A stretch of DNA of 64,000 nucleotides from Rhodoplanes sp046000175 (GCF_046000175.1 NZ_JBEOMB010000060.1:1-64000); one strand, 5' to 3'; shown: positions 27,614 to 36,692, counted from the first letter of the stretch. Program-made: numbers and translations. Notes: generated by a model from the sequence alone, not told the origin.

Positions 27614-28450
27614 ATGGCACTCAAGACATACAAGCCGACCACTCCGGGCCAGCGTCAGCTCGTTCTGGTCGACCGCTCGGGCCTCTACAAGGGCAAGCCC
27701 GTCAAGGCGCTGACCGTCGGCAAGAGCTCGTCGGGCGGCCGCAACAACACCGGCCGCACCACGGTGCGTTTCCGCGGCGGCGGCCACAAGCAGTCGCTGC
27801 GCCTCGTCGACTTCAAGCGGGCGAAGCACGACCAGCCGGCGACCGTCGAGCGGATCGAGTACGATCCGGGTCGCTCGGCCTTCATCGCCCTGATCAAGTA
27901 TCAGGACGGCGAGCTCGCCTACATCCTGGCGCCGCAGCGCCTCGGTCCCGGCGACACGGTCGTCTCCGGCGAGCGGGTCGACGTGAAGCCGGGCAATGCG
28001 ATGCCGCTCTCCTCGATGCCGATCGGCACGATCGTGCACAATGTCGAGCTGAAGATCGGCAAGGGCGGCCAGATCGCCCGCTCGGCCGGCACCTATGCGC
28101 AGATCGTCGGCCGCGACCGTGACTACGTCATCCTGCGCATGAACTCGTCCGAGCAGCGCCTGGTGCACGGCCGCTGCATGGCGACCGTCGGTGCGGTGTC
28201 GAACCCGGACCACATGAACACCTCGATCGGCAAGGCGGGACGCTCCCGCTGGCTCGGTCAGCGGCCGCACAACCGCGGCGTCGCGATGAACCCCGTCGAT
28301 CACCCGCACGGCGGCGGCGAAGGCCGCACCTCGGGCGGCCGGCATCCGGTGTCTCCGTGGGGCTTCCCGACCAAGGGCAAGAAGACCCGCAAGAACAAGA
28401 GCACCACGAAGTTCATCGTTTCCAGCCGCCACGCGCGGAAGAAGAAGTAA
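27614..28450 (+). CDS. rplB: 50S ribosomal protein L2
   Basis: 278 residues. L2 supports subunit joining and the peptidyl-transferase centre. The conserved C-terminal block with NPVDHPHGGGEGR, including the key His, is intact, as is the N-terminal LKTYKPTTPGQR. Confidence 0.98.
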   Translation: MALKTYKPTTPGQRQLVLVDRSGLYKGKPVKALTVGKSSSGGRNNTGRTTVRFRGGGHKQSLRLVDFKRAKHDQPATVERIEYDPGRSAFIALIKYQDGELAYILAPQRLGPGDTVVSGERVDVKPGNAMPLSSMPIGTIVHNVELKIGKGGQIARSAGTYAQIVGRDRDYVILRMNSSEQRLVHGRCMATVGAVSNPDHMNTSIGKAGRSRWLGQRPHNRGVAMNPVDHPHGGGEGRTSGGRHPVSPWGFPTKGKKTRKNKSTTKFIVSSRHARKKK

Positions 28451-28461
28451 GGAAGCACGAG

Positions 28462-28740
28462 ATGGCGCGCTCCGTCTGGAAAGGCCCGTTCGTCGACGGC
28501 TATCTGCTCAAGAAGGCGGAAGCCGCCCGCTCGTCCGGCCGTCACGACGTGATCAAGATCTGGTCCCGGCGGTCGACGATCCTGCCGCAGTTCGTGGGGC
28601 TGACCTTCGGGGTCCACAACGGCCACAAGCACGTCCCCGTGCTGGTCACCGAGGAGATGGTCGGGCACAAGTTCGGCGAGTTCTCGCCGAGCCGCACGTT
28701 CCACGGCCACTCGGGCGACAAGAAAGCCAAGCGGGCGTGA
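28462..28740 (+). CDS. rpsS: 30S ribosomal protein S19
   Basis: 92 residues, normal length. Binds 16S rRNA in the 30S head with S13. ATG 28462 gives MARSVWKGPFVDGYLLKKAE, the family N-terminus; the frame stays open upstream inside rplB but that part is not S19. TRTFHGHSGDKK-like C-terminal block is present as SRTFHGHSGDKKAKRA. Confidence 0.97.
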   Translation: MARSVWKGPFVDGYLLKKAEAARSSGRHDVIKIWSRRSTILPQFVGLTFGVHNGHKHVPVLVTEEMVGHKFGEFSPSRTFHGHSGDKKAKRA

Positions 28741-28756
28741 GGCGAGGGAACGAGAG

Positions 28757-29140
28757 ATGAGCAAGACAGCACGTCCCCGCAGCCTCCCGGACAACGAGGC
28801 GAAGGCGGTGGCCCGGATGCTCCGGGTCTCTCCGCAGAAGCTCAATCTGGTCGCGCAACTCATTCGCGGCAAGAAGGTGCAGACTGCGCTCGCCGACCTC
28901 GAGTTCTCGCGCAAGCGCATCGCCCGCGACGTCCGCAAGTGCCTGCAGTCGGCGATCGCCAACGCCGAGAACAACCACGACCTCGACATCGACGACCTGG
29001 TCGTGTCGCAGGCCCACGTGGGCAAGGCGCTGGTGATCAAGCGCTTTGTGCCGCGCGGCCGTGGTCGCTCGGGCAAGATTCTGAAGCCGTTCTCGCACCT
29101 GACGATCGTCGTTCGTCAGGTCGAAGCCGCCGCATCCTGA
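28757..29140 (+). CDS. rplV: 50S ribosomal protein L22
   Basis: 127 residues. L22 lines the exit tunnel with its beta-hairpin. VSPQKLNLVAQLIRGKKV and the C-terminal RGRGRSGKILKPFSHLTIV hairpin are conserved. No deletion is seen in the macrolide-relevant loop. Confidence 0.97.
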   Translation: MSKTARPRSLPDNEAKAVARMLRVSPQKLNLVAQLIRGKKVQTALADLEFSRKRIARDVRKCLQSAIANAENNHDLDIDDLVVSQAHVGKALVIKRFVPRGRGRSGKILKPFSHLTIVVRQVEAAAS

Positions 29141-29150
29141 GGAGAGCCCC

Positions 29151-29861
29151 ATGGGTCAGAAGGTCAATCCGATCGGGCTGCGCCTCGGGATCAACCGTAC
29201 CTGGGATTCGCGCTGGTTCGCCGGCAAGAACGAGTACGGCAAGCTGATGCACGAGGACATGGCGATCCGGACCGAGCTGCTCAAGCAGCTCAAGCAGGCC
29301 GCCGTGTCGCGCATCGTCATCGAGCGGCCGCATCGGAAATGCCGCGTCACCATCCACTCGGCCCGGCCGGGCGTGGTGATCGGCAAGAAGGGCGCCGACA
29401 TCGAGAAGCTCCGCCGCAAGGTCGCGGCGCTGACCAACTCGGACGTCGTGCTCAACATCGTAGAGATCCGCAAGCCGGAGCTCGACGCGCAGCTGGTCGC
29501 CGAGTCGATCGCCCAGCAGCTGGAGCGCCGCGTCGCCTTCCGTCGCGCCATGAAGCGCGCCGTGCAGTCGGCGATGCGTCTCGGCGCCGAGGGCATCCGC
29601 ATCAACTGCTCCGGCCGGCTCGGCGGCGCCGAGATCGCGCGCATGGAATGGTATCGCGAGGGCCGCGTGCCGCTGCACACCCTGCGCGCCGACGTCGACT
29701 ACGGCGTCGCCACGGCGTTCACCACCTACGGCACCTGCGGCGTGAAGGTGTGGATCTTCAAGGGCGAGATCCTCGAGCACGATCCGATGGCGCAGGACAA
29801 GCGCGCGGCCGAGGCCGACGCCAGCGGCGGCTCGAGCCGTCCGCGGCGCGACGCGGCGTGA
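29151..29861 (+). CDS. rpsC: 30S ribosomal protein S3
   Basis: 236 residues. S3 lines the mRNA entry channel and has helicase activity with S4 and S5. MGQKVNPIGLRLGINRTWDS opens the protein, and the KH domain shows RPGVVIGKKGADIEKLR. The C-terminal 25 residues are a charged tail. Confidence 0.98.
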   Translation: MGQKVNPIGLRLGINRTWDSRWFAGKNEYGKLMHEDMAIRTELLKQLKQAAVSRIVIERPHRKCRVTIHSARPGVVIGKKGADIEKLRRKVAALTNSDVVLNIVEIRKPELDAQLVAESIAQQLERRVAFRRAMKRAVQSAMRLGAEGIRINCSGRLGGAEIARMEWYREGRVPLHTLRADVDYGVATAFTTYGTCGVKVWIFKGEILEHDPMAQDKRAAEADASGGSSRPRRDAA

Positions 29862-29899
29862 CGCGCGGTCGCACAAGGACATAAGAAAGGCGACGATCC

Positions 29900-30313
29900 A
29901 TGCTGCAACCAGCGCGCACGAAGTTCCGCAAGGCGCACAAGGGCCGCATCAAAGGTGTTGCGACCAGCGGGACGACCCTGGCCTTCGGCCAGTTCGGCCT
30001 GAAGGCGATGGCGCCGGAGCGGATCACGGCCCGCCAGATCGAGGCGGCCCGCCGGGCCATGACGCGCCATATGAAGCGCGCCGGCCGGGTGTGGATCCGC
30101 ATCTATCCGGACGTGCCGATCTCCAAGAAGCCGCTCGAAGTCCGAATGGGCTCCGGCAAGGGCGCGCCCGAGTACTGGGTGGCGCGCGTGAAGCCCGGCC
30201 GCATCCTGTTCGAGGTCGACGGCGTGACGAGCGAGATCGCCCGTGAGGCGCTCACGCTGGCGGCCGCCAAGCTGCCGATCAAGACGCGCTTCATCGAGCG
30301 CATCGCCGAGTAG
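29900..30313 (+). CDS. rplP: 50S ribosomal protein L16
   Basis: 137 residues. L16 organises the A-site side of the 50S subunit. MLQPARTKFRKAHKGRIKG and the RIYPDVPISKKPLEVRMGSG block, with the Arg that can be hydroxylated, are present. Confidence 0.98.
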   Translation: MLQPARTKFRKAHKGRIKGVATSGTTLAFGQFGLKAMAPERITARQIEAARRAMTRHMKRAGRVWIRIYPDVPISKKPLEVRMGSGKGAPEYWVARVKPGRILFEVDGVTSEIAREALTLAAAKLPIKTRFIERIAE

Positions 30314-30327
30314 GGACCGGACACGCC

Positions 30328-30534
30328 ATGGCCAAGATCGAAGACTTCCGCACCATGACGGTCGATCAGCTCGACGACGAGCTCCTGAAGCTGAAGAAGG
30401 AGCAGTTCAACCTGCGCTTCCAGAAGGCGACGGGTCAGCTCGAGAACACCTCGCGGGTGCGGCAGGTCCGCCGCGACATCGCCCGGATCAAGACGGTGGC
30501 GCAGACCAAGCGCGCAGCCGCCGGTACGAAGTAA
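30328..30534 (+). CDS. rpmC: 50S ribosomal protein L29
   Basis: 68 residues, two-helix protein near the tunnel exit, next to L23. DFRTMTVDQLDDELLKLKKE and the NLRFQKATGQLENTSRVRQV block are typical. Confidence 0.96.
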   Translation: MAKIEDFRTMTVDQLDDELLKLKKEQFNLRFQKATGQLENTSRVRQVRRDIARIKTVAQTKRAAAGTK

Positions 30535-30545
30535 GGAGAACGACG

Positions 30546-30791
30546 ATGCCGAAGCGCATGCTGCAGGGTGTCGTGGTGGGCGACAAGCAGGACAAGACCG
30601 TCATCGTGCGGGTCGAGCGTCGTTTCACTCACCCCGTCATGAAGAAGACCGTCCGGCGCTCCAAGAAGTACCACGCGCACGACGAGACCAACCAGTACGC
30701 CGTGGGCGACACCGTGTGGATCGAGGAGCATCGTCCGATCTCCAAGCTGAAGCGGTGGTCGGTCGTCCAGGGCGAGAAGCGCGCGAAGTAA
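30546..30791 (+). CDS. rpsQ: 30S ribosomal protein S17
   Basis: 81 residues, OB-fold primary 16S rRNA binder. ATG 30546 (MPKRMLQGVVVGDKQDKTV) follows AAGGAG; the longer open frame upstream belongs to rpmC's region and is not used. VERRFTHPVMKKTVRRSKKY is conserved. Confidence 0.97.
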   Translation: MPKRMLQGVVVGDKQDKTVIVRVERRFTHPVMKKTVRRSKKYHAHDETNQYAVGDTVWIEEHRPISKLKRWSVVQGEKRAK

Positions 30792-30830
30792 GGCCGCGCG
30801 CTCCATAACGAAAGAACAAGGCGGCTCATC

Positions 30831-31199
30831 ATGATCCAGATGCAGACCAATCTCGATGTGGCGGACAATTCCGGCGCGCGCCGCGTCATGTGCATCAAGG
30901 TGCTGGGCGGCTCGAAGCGCAAGTACGCGACCATCGGGGACGTCATCGTGGTGTCCGTGAAGGAGGCGATCCCGCGCGGCCGCGTGAAGAAGGGCGACGT
31001 CATGAAGGCGGTCGTCGTCCGTGTGGCGAAGGACATTCGTCGTGCCGACGGCTCGGCCATCCGGTTCGACCGGAACGCCGCCGTCCTGATCAATGCCCAG
31101 ATGGAGCCGGTCGGCACCCGCATCTTCGGACCGGTGCCGCGCGAGCTCCGCGCCAAGAACCACATGAAGATCATCTCGCTCGCCCCGGAGGTGCTGTGA
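30831..31199 (+). CDS. rplN: 50S ribosomal protein L14
   Basis: 122 residues. L14 sits at the subunit interface and binds silencing factor RsfS. MIQMQTNLDVADNSGARRVM is the classic start. Its TGA shares one base with the rplX ATG (TGATG). A 39-base gap after rpsQ is where spc-type operons begin in some bacteria; no promoter is obvious. Confidence 0.98.
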   Translation: MIQMQTNLDVADNSGARRVMCIKVLGGSKRKYATIGDVIVVSVKEAIPRGRVKKGDVMKAVVVRVAKDIRRADGSAIRFDRNAAVLINAQMEPVGTRIFGPVPRELRAKNHMKIISLAPEVL

Positions 31200-31516
31200 T
31201 GGCTGCGAAAATCCGCAAGGGCGACAAGGTCGTCGTTCTCACGGGGCGCGACAAGGGCCGCACCGGCGAGGTGATCGAGGTCCGTCCGACCGAGAACCGT
31301 GCGCTCGTGCGCGGCGTCAACATGGTCAAGCGGCACCAGCGCCAGTCCGCCCAGCAGGAGGGCGGCATCATCTCCAAGGAGGCGCCCGTGCACCTGTCCA
31401 ATCTCGCGGTCGCCGATCCGAAGGACGGTAAGCCGACCCGCATCGGGTTCAAGATTCTGGCGGACGGCAAGAAGGTCCGTGTCGCGAAGCGTTCGGGAGC
31501 CGAGATCAATGGCTGA
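31199..31516 (+). CDS. rplX: 50S ribosomal protein L24
   Basis: 105 residues. Assembly initiator with a KOW motif (KIRKGDKVVVLTGRDKGRTG). It overlaps rplN by one base at its start and the extended rplE by eight bases at its end, so the three genes are translationally linked. Confidence 0.97.
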   Translation: MAAKIRKGDKVVVLTGRDKGRTGEVIEVRPTENRALVRGVNMVKRHQRQSAQQEGGIISKEAPVHLSNLAVADPKDGKPTRIGFKILADGKKVRVAKRSGAEING

Positions 31517-32219
31517 GGACAAGAAGGACGCCAAGAAGGGCGCCAAGCCGGACGCGAAGGGTGCCAAGGGCGCGCATCCGGCCGCTCCGAATCCGAAGGC
31601 CGAGAAGGCCGCCGCCAAGGCCGCCAAGAGCGCCGCCCCGAAGGCGGCCGCGGCCGGCGAGGTCGAGGCGTCGAAGGGCCCGTCGCGGCTGCGCGTGCAG
31701 TACGACCAGACGGTCAAGCAGAAGCTGACCGAGCAGTTCGGCTACAAGAACAAGTTCGAGGTCCCGAAGATCACCAAGATCGTGATCAACATGGGCGTTG
31801 GCGAGGGCGTCGCGGACCGTAAGAAGGTCGAGCAGGCGGCCGCCGACCTGGCGATGATCTCGGGCCAGCGCCCGGTCATCACCAAGGCGCGCAAGTCGAT
31901 CGCGACCTTCAAGGTCCGCGAGGGCCAGGCGATCGGCTGCAAGGTCACGCTGCGCAAGGACCGGATGTACGAGTTCGTCGACCGGCTGATCAACATCGCG
32001 CTGCCGCGCGTTCGCGACTTCCGCGGGCTCAATCCGAAGAGCTTCGACGGCGGCGGCAACTACACGCTCGGGGTGAAGGAGCACATCATCTTCCCCGAGA
32101 TCGACTACGACAAGGTCGCCGAGGTGTGGGGCATGGACATCACGGTCTGCACCACGGCGCGCAGCGACGCGGAGGGCCGCGCCCTCCTGGCCGCTTTCAA
32201 TTTCCCGTTCCGGCAGTGA
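31509..32219 (+). CDS. rplE: 50S ribosomal protein L5 with a long N-terminal extension
   Basis: 236 residues against about 180-185 for most L5. The L5 core (RLRVQYDQTV onward, with ITKIVINMGVGEG, TKARKSIATFKVREG and GGGNYTLGVKEH) begins only at residue 60. Residues 1-58 are almost only Lys, Ala, Pro, Gly, Asp and Glu and look disordered. L5 binds 5S rRNA and contacts P-site tRNA. ATG 31509 overlaps rplX by 8 bases; no start codon nearer the core has a good ribosome site, and the frame and composition continue cleanly through the extension, so I think it is translated. An internal GTG/ATG start cannot be excluded. Confidence 0.9.
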   Translation: MAEDKKDAKKGAKPDAKGAKGAHPAAPNPKAEKAAAKAAKSAAPKAAAAGEVEASKGPSRLRVQYDQTVKQKLTEQFGYKNKFEVPKITKIVINMGVGEGVADRKKVEQAAADLAMISGQRPVITKARKSIATFKVREGQAIGCKVTLRKDRMYEFVDRLINIALPRVRDFRGLNPKSFDGGGNYTLGVKEHIIFPEIDYDKVAEVWGMDITVCTTARSDAEGRALLAAFNFPFRQ

Positions 32220-32263
32220 GACGGACCGACAGCCCGTCTCAGACGCGGAGTTAGGAGCATCGA

Positions 32264-32569
32264 ATGGCGAAGAAGAGCTCTGTCGAGAAGAACGAGCATC
32301 GGCGCAAGCTCGTCGCCCAGCAGGCGGCGAAGCGGGCCCGGCTGAAGGCCGAGGCCAACGACAAGGACAAGCCGATGGAGGAGCGGTTCGCCGCGACCCT
32401 GAAGCTCGCCGAGATGCCGCGCAACGGCTCGAAGACCCGCATCCGCAACCGCTGCGAGGTCACGGGGCGTCCGCGCGCCTATTATCGCAAGCTGAAGATG
32501 AGCCGCATCGCGCTGCGCGAGCTCGGTTCCAAGGGCCTGATCCCGGGCCTCCTCAAGTCGAGCTGGTGA
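32264..32569 (+). CDS. rpsN: 30S ribosomal protein S14
   Basis: 101 residues, the long zinc-free form: only one Cys (RNRCEVTGRPR) and no CxxC pairs. Late-assembling 30S head protein. MAKKSSVEKNEHRRKLV start and ALRELGSKGLIPGLLKSSW end are typical. Confidence 0.97.
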   Translation: MAKKSSVEKNEHRRKLVAQQAAKRARLKAEANDKDKPMEERFAATLKLAEMPRNGSKTRIRNRCEVTGRPRAYYRKLKMSRIALRELGSKGLIPGLLKSSW

Positions 32570-32582
32570 GGAGGGCGTCGCC

Positions 32583-32975
32583 ATGAACGATCCGATCGGC
32601 GATATGATCACCCGCATCCGCAACGCTCAGCTGCGCGCCAAGTCGAAGGTGTCGACTCCCGGCTCGAAGCTGCGCGCCAGCGTGCTCGAGGTCCTCAAGA
32701 GCGAGGGCTACATCCGCGACTTCTCGACCACCGAGCACGCCGACGGGCGGACCGAGTTCGAGATCGAGCTGAAGTATTTCGACGGCACCCCGGTGATCCG
32801 CGAGATCGCCCGCGTGTCGAAGCCCGGCCGCCGCGTCTACGCCTCCGTCAAGGCGCTGCCGCGGGTCAACAACGGTCTCGGAGTCGCCATCGTGTCGACC
32901 CCGAAGGGCGTCATGGCCGACCACGCCGCGCGCGACGCGAACGTGGGCGGCGAGATCCTCTGCACCGTGTTCTAA
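32583..32975 (+). CDS. rpsH: 30S ribosomal protein S8
   Basis: 130 residues. Central-domain 16S rRNA binder; in E. coli it also represses spc translation by binding near rplE. MNDPIGDMITRIRNAQ start and GVAIVSTPKGVMADHAARDA block are conserved. Confidence 0.98.
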   Translation: MNDPIGDMITRIRNAQLRAKSKVSTPGSKLRASVLEVLKSEGYIRDFSTTEHADGRTEFEIELKYFDGTPVIREIARVSKPGRRVYASVKALPRVNNGLGVAIVSTPKGVMADHAARDANVGGEILCTVF

Positions 32976-32986
32976 AGGGAGCCGGA

Positions 32987-33520
32987 ATGTCTCGCATCGG
33001 CAAGAAGGCGGTGCCGGTCCCCTCCGGAGTGACCGCCAATATCGAAGGCCAGACCGTCAAGGCCAAGGGCCCGAAGGGTGCCCTCCAGCTCGTGCTTCCC
33101 GACGACGTCGTCGTGAAGATGGAGCAGGGCGCCGTGAAGGTCGATCCGCGCAACGAGACCAAGCGGGCGCGCTCCATGTGGGGCACCTCCCGGACCCTCG
33201 TGTCGAACATGTTCACGGGCGTGAGCAAGGGCTTCGAGCAGAAGCTCGAGATCGTCGGCGTCGGCTATCGCGCCGCCGTGCAGGGCAAGAACCTGCAGAT
33301 TGCCCTCGGCTTCAGCCACGACGTCCTGTACCCGATCCCGGAGGGGATCGCGATCGCGACGCCGAAGCCGACCGAGGTCGTGATCAGCGGCATCGACAAG
33401 CAGAAGGTCGGGCAGGTCGCGGCCGAGATCCGCTCCTACCGGCCGCCGGAGCCCTACAAGGGCAAGGGCGTCAAGTACGCGGGCGAATACATCTTCCGCA
33501 AGGAAGGCAAGAAGAAATAG
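32987..33520 (+). CDS. rplF: 50S ribosomal protein L6
   Basis: 177 residues, two repeated alpha/beta domains near the GTPase centre. MSRIGKKAVPVPSGV start and the RPPEPYKGKGVKYAGEYI signature close to the C-terminus are present. Confidence 0.98.
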   Translation: MSRIGKKAVPVPSGVTANIEGQTVKAKGPKGALQLVLPDDVVVKMEQGAVKVDPRNETKRARSMWGTSRTLVSNMFTGVSKGFEQKLEIVGVGYRAAVQGKNLQIALGFSHDVLYPIPEGIAIATPKPTEVVISGIDKQKVGQVAAEIRSYRPPEPYKGKGVKYAGEYIFRKEGKKK

Positions 33521-33531
33521 CGGAGCGCACG

Positions 33532-33894
33532 ATGTCCAGGCTCAATATCAAGACGGCGCGGCGCACCAGCCGCGTCCGCCGGGCCATCAAGGCGGCGGCC
33601 GGCGACCGGCTGCGGCTTTCGGTGTTCCGCTCGTCGCAGCACATCTATGCGCAGGTCATCGACGACCTGAAGGGTGTGACCGTGGCGTCCGCCTCGACGC
33701 TGGAGAAGGACCTCCGGTCGAGCCTCAAGACCGGGGCCGACAAGGAGGCCGCCAAGGTGGTGGGCAAGCTCCTCGCCGAGCGGGCCGTTGCCAAGGGCGT
33801 CAAGGACGTGGTCTTCGATCGCGGCGGCTACATCTATCACGGTCGCGTCAAGGCGCTGGCCGACGGCGCCCGCGAGGGCGGGCTGAATTTCTAA
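33532..33894 (+). CDS. rplR: 50S ribosomal protein L18
   Basis: 120 residues. Binds 5S rRNA with L5. ATG 33532 gives MSRLNIKTARRTSRVRRAIK; VFRSSQHIYAQVIDD and FDRGGYIYHGRVKALADGAR are the family blocks. Confidence 0.97.
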   Translation: MSRLNIKTARRTSRVRRAIKAAAGDRLRLSVFRSSQHIYAQVIDDLKGVTVASASTLEKDLRSSLKTGADKEAAKVVGKLLAERAVAKGVKDVVFDRGGYIYHGRVKALADGAREGGLNF

Positions 33895-33933
33895 GGGCGA
33901 TGACGGGCGATCGCCCGAGGGAGACGGTTTCAC

Positions 33934-34488
33934 ATGGCTCGTGAGCACGGACGCGACCGCGAGGAGCGGGACAGCGAGTTCACCGACAAGCTCGTCCACA
34001 TCAATCGCGTCGCCAAGGTGGTGAAGGGCGGCCGGCGCTTCGGCTTCGCGGCGCTGGTCGTGGTCGGCGATCAGAAGGGCCGTGTCGGCTTCGGCCACGG
34101 CAAGGCCCGCGAGGTTCCGGAGGCGATCCGCAAGGCGACCGACGCGGCCAAGCGCGGCCTCATCCGGGTGCCGCTGCGCGAGGGCCGGACCCTGCACCAC
34201 GACGTGGCGGGTCGCCACGGCGCCGGCAAGGTGTTTTTGCGCGCTGCCCCTGCGGGCACCGGCATCATCGCGGGCGGCCCGATGCGCGCCGTCTTCGAGA
34301 CGCTCGGCATGCAGGACGTGGTGGCGAAGTCGCTCGGCTCGTCGAACCCGTACAACATGGTGCGGGCGACCTTCGACGCGCTCAAGCACCAGGACTCGCC
34401 GCGCTCCGTCGCCGCCCGGCGCAACATCAAGGTCTCGGCCCTGCAGTCGCGTCGCCGCGAGGGCGCCGACGAGACCGTCACCGATTGA
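33934..34488 (+). CDS. rpsE: 30S ribosomal protein S5
   Basis: 184 residues. Works at the mRNA entry site and in decoding accuracy. The RNA-binding N-terminal motif VVKGGRRFGFAALVVVGDQ and the C-terminal NPYNMVRATFDALKHQ are present. No spectinomycin-type deletion is visible in the loop near residue 25-35. Confidence 0.98.
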   Translation: MAREHGRDREERDSEFTDKLVHINRVAKVVKGGRRFGFAALVVVGDQKGRVGFGHGKAREVPEAIRKATDAAKRGLIRVPLREGRTLHHDVAGRHGAGKVFLRAAPAGTGIIAGGPMRAVFETLGMQDVVAKSLGSSNPYNMVRATFDALKHQDSPRSVAARRNIKVSALQSRRREGADETVTD

Positions 34489-34505
34489 CGGCCGGGAGAA
34501 CCAGC

Positions 34506-34697
34506 ATGGCGAGCGAAACCAAGACCATCAAGGTCGAGCAGACCGGCAGCCCGATCCGCCGCCGGCACGATCAGCGCGAGACGCTGATCGGCCTCGGCCT
34601 CAACCGGATCGGCCGGGTGTCCGAGCTGAAGGACACCCCGTCGGTGCGCGGCATGATCAACAAGGTCCACCACCTGGTCCGGGTGGTCGAAGAGTGA
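34506..34697 (+). CDS. rpmD: 50S ribosomal protein L30
   Basis: 63 residues, short bacterial form. ATG 34506 (MASETKTIKVEQTGSPI) is preceded by GGGAG. The RRRHDQRETLIGLGLNRIGR block is alphaproteobacterial. A 94-base gap precedes rplO. Confidence 0.96.
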   Translation: MASETKTIKVEQTGSPIRRRHDQRETLIGLGLNRIGRVSELKDTPSVRGMINKVHHLVRVVEE

Positions 34698-34791
34698 GTT
34701 CGGTCGCGGCCGGGGCGCGTCCCCGGCCGGTCCGGCTGCCCACGAGGGCGCCGCAGCACCCGCGCGACCCCCGAAGACTCGAGGAATCGTC

Positions 34792-35298
34792 ATGAAGCTC
34801 AACGAGATCGCCGACAAGGCCGGGGCCCGCAAGTCGCGCATCCGCGTCGGCCGCGGCATCGGCTCCGGCAAGGGCAAGACCGGCGGCCGCGGTGGCAAGG
34901 GCCAGACCGCCCGCACCGGCGTCGCCATCAAGGGGTTCGAGGGCGGCCAGATGCCGTTGCATCGGCGCCTGCCCAAGCGCGGCTTCAACAACATCTTCGC
35001 GCTCGACCTGAACGAGGTGAATCTCGGCCGGGTCCAGCTCGCGGTCGACAAGGGCCGGCTCGATGCCGGCGCGGTCGTCGACGTCGCGGCGCTGGTCAAG
35101 GCCGGCGTGCTGCGGCGCGCGCTCGACGGCGTCCGGCTGCTCGGCAACGGCGCCGACACGCTGACTGCCAAGCTCCAGTTCGAGGTCCACGGCGCCACCG
35201 CGTCTGCGATCGCCGCGGTCGAGAAGCTCGGCGGCTCCGTCAAGGTGCTGGCGCCGCGCCAAGAGGCCGCTGAATCGACGGGCGAACAGGCCGGCTGA
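34792..35298 (+). CDS. rplO: 50S ribosomal protein L15
   Basis: 168 residues. Assembly protein that reaches into the 50S core with its glycine-rich N-terminal tail (RGIGSGKGKTGGRGGKGQ). GGQMPLHRRLPKRGF is conserved. The gene precedes secY by 62 bases, the standard order. Confidence 0.97.
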   Translation: MKLNEIADKAGARKSRIRVGRGIGSGKGKTGGRGGKGQTARTGVAIKGFEGGQMPLHRRLPKRGFNNIFALDLNEVNLGRVQLAVDKGRLDAGAVVDVAALVKAGVLRRALDGVRLLGNGADTLTAKLQFEVHGATASAIAAVEKLGGSVKVLAPRQEAAESTGEQAG

Positions 35299-35360
35299 TC
35301 CCCATATAGCGGGACACGCCGACCAGTCGTACCGGCAAGGGCGGCAACCGGAGCCTCGAC

Positions 35361-36692
35361 ATGGTTTCTGCAGCAGAGCAACTCGCGGCGAACATCAACT
35401 TCTCGGCCTTCGCCAAGGCCGAGGAGCTCAAGAAGCGTATCTGGTTCACGCTCGGGGCGCTGCTCGTCTTTCGGCTCGGCACCTACATCCCGCTGCCCGG
35501 CATCGATCCGGGGCAGTGGGAGCAGATCTTCCGCACCCAGGCGGGCGGCATCCTTGGCATGTTCAACATGTTCGCGGGCGGCGGCATCCACCGGATGGCG
35601 ATCTTCGCGCTGAACATCATGCCGTACATCTCGGCCTCGATCATCGTCCAGCTCCTGACGACGGTCTCGCCGACGCTCGAGAACCTGAAGAAGGAAGGCG
35701 AGCAGGGCCGCAAGGTCATCAACCAGTACACCCGCTACCTCACCGTGATCCTGTCGGTCTTCCAGGCCTACGGCATCTCGGTCGGGCTCGAGGGCGCCGG
35801 CTCGGTGGTCACCGATCCGGGCTGGTTCTTCCGCATCTCCACGGTGATCACGCTCACCGGCGGCACCATGTTCCTGATGTGGCTCGGCGAGCAGATCACG
35901 GCGCGCGGCATCGGCAACGGCATCTCGCTGATCATCATGGCCGGCATCGTCGCCGAGCTGCCCGGCGCGCTCGTCGGCATGTTCGAGCTCGGCCGCCAGG
36001 GCGCCATGTCGACCGGCGTGATCCTGCTCATCATGGTCATGTCGATCGTCGTGATCGGCTTCATCGTGTTCATGGAGCGGGCGCAGCGCCGGCTGCTGAT
36101 CCAGTATCCGAAGCGCCAGATCGGCAACCGCATGTTCGAGGGGCAGACCTCGCACCTGCCGCTCAAGCTCAACACCTCGGGCGTCATTCCGCCGATCTTC
36201 GCCTCGTCGCTGCTCCTGCTGCCGACCACGGTCGCCAACCTGAACGCGGGGCAGGGGCCCGAGTGGCTCAACGTGATCACCACGCAGCTCGGCCACGGCC
36301 GTCCGCTGTTCCTGGTGATGTATATCGGGCTGATCGTCTTCTTCGCCTTCTTCTACACGGCGATCGTGTTCAACCCGACCGAGACGGCCGACAATCTCAA
36401 GAAGCACGGCGGGTTCATCCCGGGCATCCGTCCCGGCGAGCGCACCGCCGAGTACATCGACCACGTCCTGTCGCGCATCACCGTGGTCGGCGCCGCCTAT
36501 CTGTCGGTCGTCTGCCTGATCCCGGAGATCCTGATCTCCTACGCCGCGGTGCCGTTCTACTTCGGCGGCACCTCGCTGCTGATCGTCGTCTCCGTCACCA
36601 TGGACACGGTCGCCCAGATCCAAGGCTATCTGCTGGCCCACCAGTACGAAGGCCTGATCAAGAAATCCAAGCTGAGAGGTCGACGTCGATGA
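35361..36692 (+). CDS. secY: Protein translocase subunit SecY
   Basis: 443 residues with ten predicted membrane segments. SecY is the channel of the Sec translocon in the inner membrane. The plug and TM2 region (GGGIHRMAIFALNIMPYISA) and the cytosolic FMERAQRRLLIQYPKRQ loop, which contacts SecA and ribosomes, are intact. It overlaps adk by four bases (ATGA), so the two are coupled. Confidence 0.98.
   Translation: MVSAAEQLAANINFSAFAKAEELKKRIWFTLGALLVFRLGTYIPLPGIDPGQWEQIFRTQAGGILGMFNMFAGGGIHRMAIFALNIMPYISASIIVQLLTTVSPTLENLKKEGEQGRKVINQYTRYLTVILSVFQAYGISVGLEGAGSVVTDPGWFFRISTVITLTGGTMFLMWLGEQITARGIGNGISLIIMAGIVAELPGALVGMFELGRQGAMSTGVILLIMVMSIVVIGFIVFMERAQRRLLIQYPKRQIGNRMFEGQTSHLPLKLNTSGVIPPIFASSLLLLPTTVANLNAGQGPEWLNVITTQLGHGRPLFLVMYIGLIVFFAFFYTAIVFNPTETADNLKKHGGFIPGIRPGERTAEYIDHVLSRITVVGAAYLSVVCLIPEILISYAAVPFYFGGTSLLIVVSVTMDTVAQIQGYLLAHQYEGLIKKSKLRGRRR

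Noticed and set aside
31509..31690. Frameshift as the cause of the odd L5 N-terminus
   Set aside because: The frame is continuous, starts with an ATG overlapping rplX and the composition is protein-like throughout, so an extension is the simpler reading.
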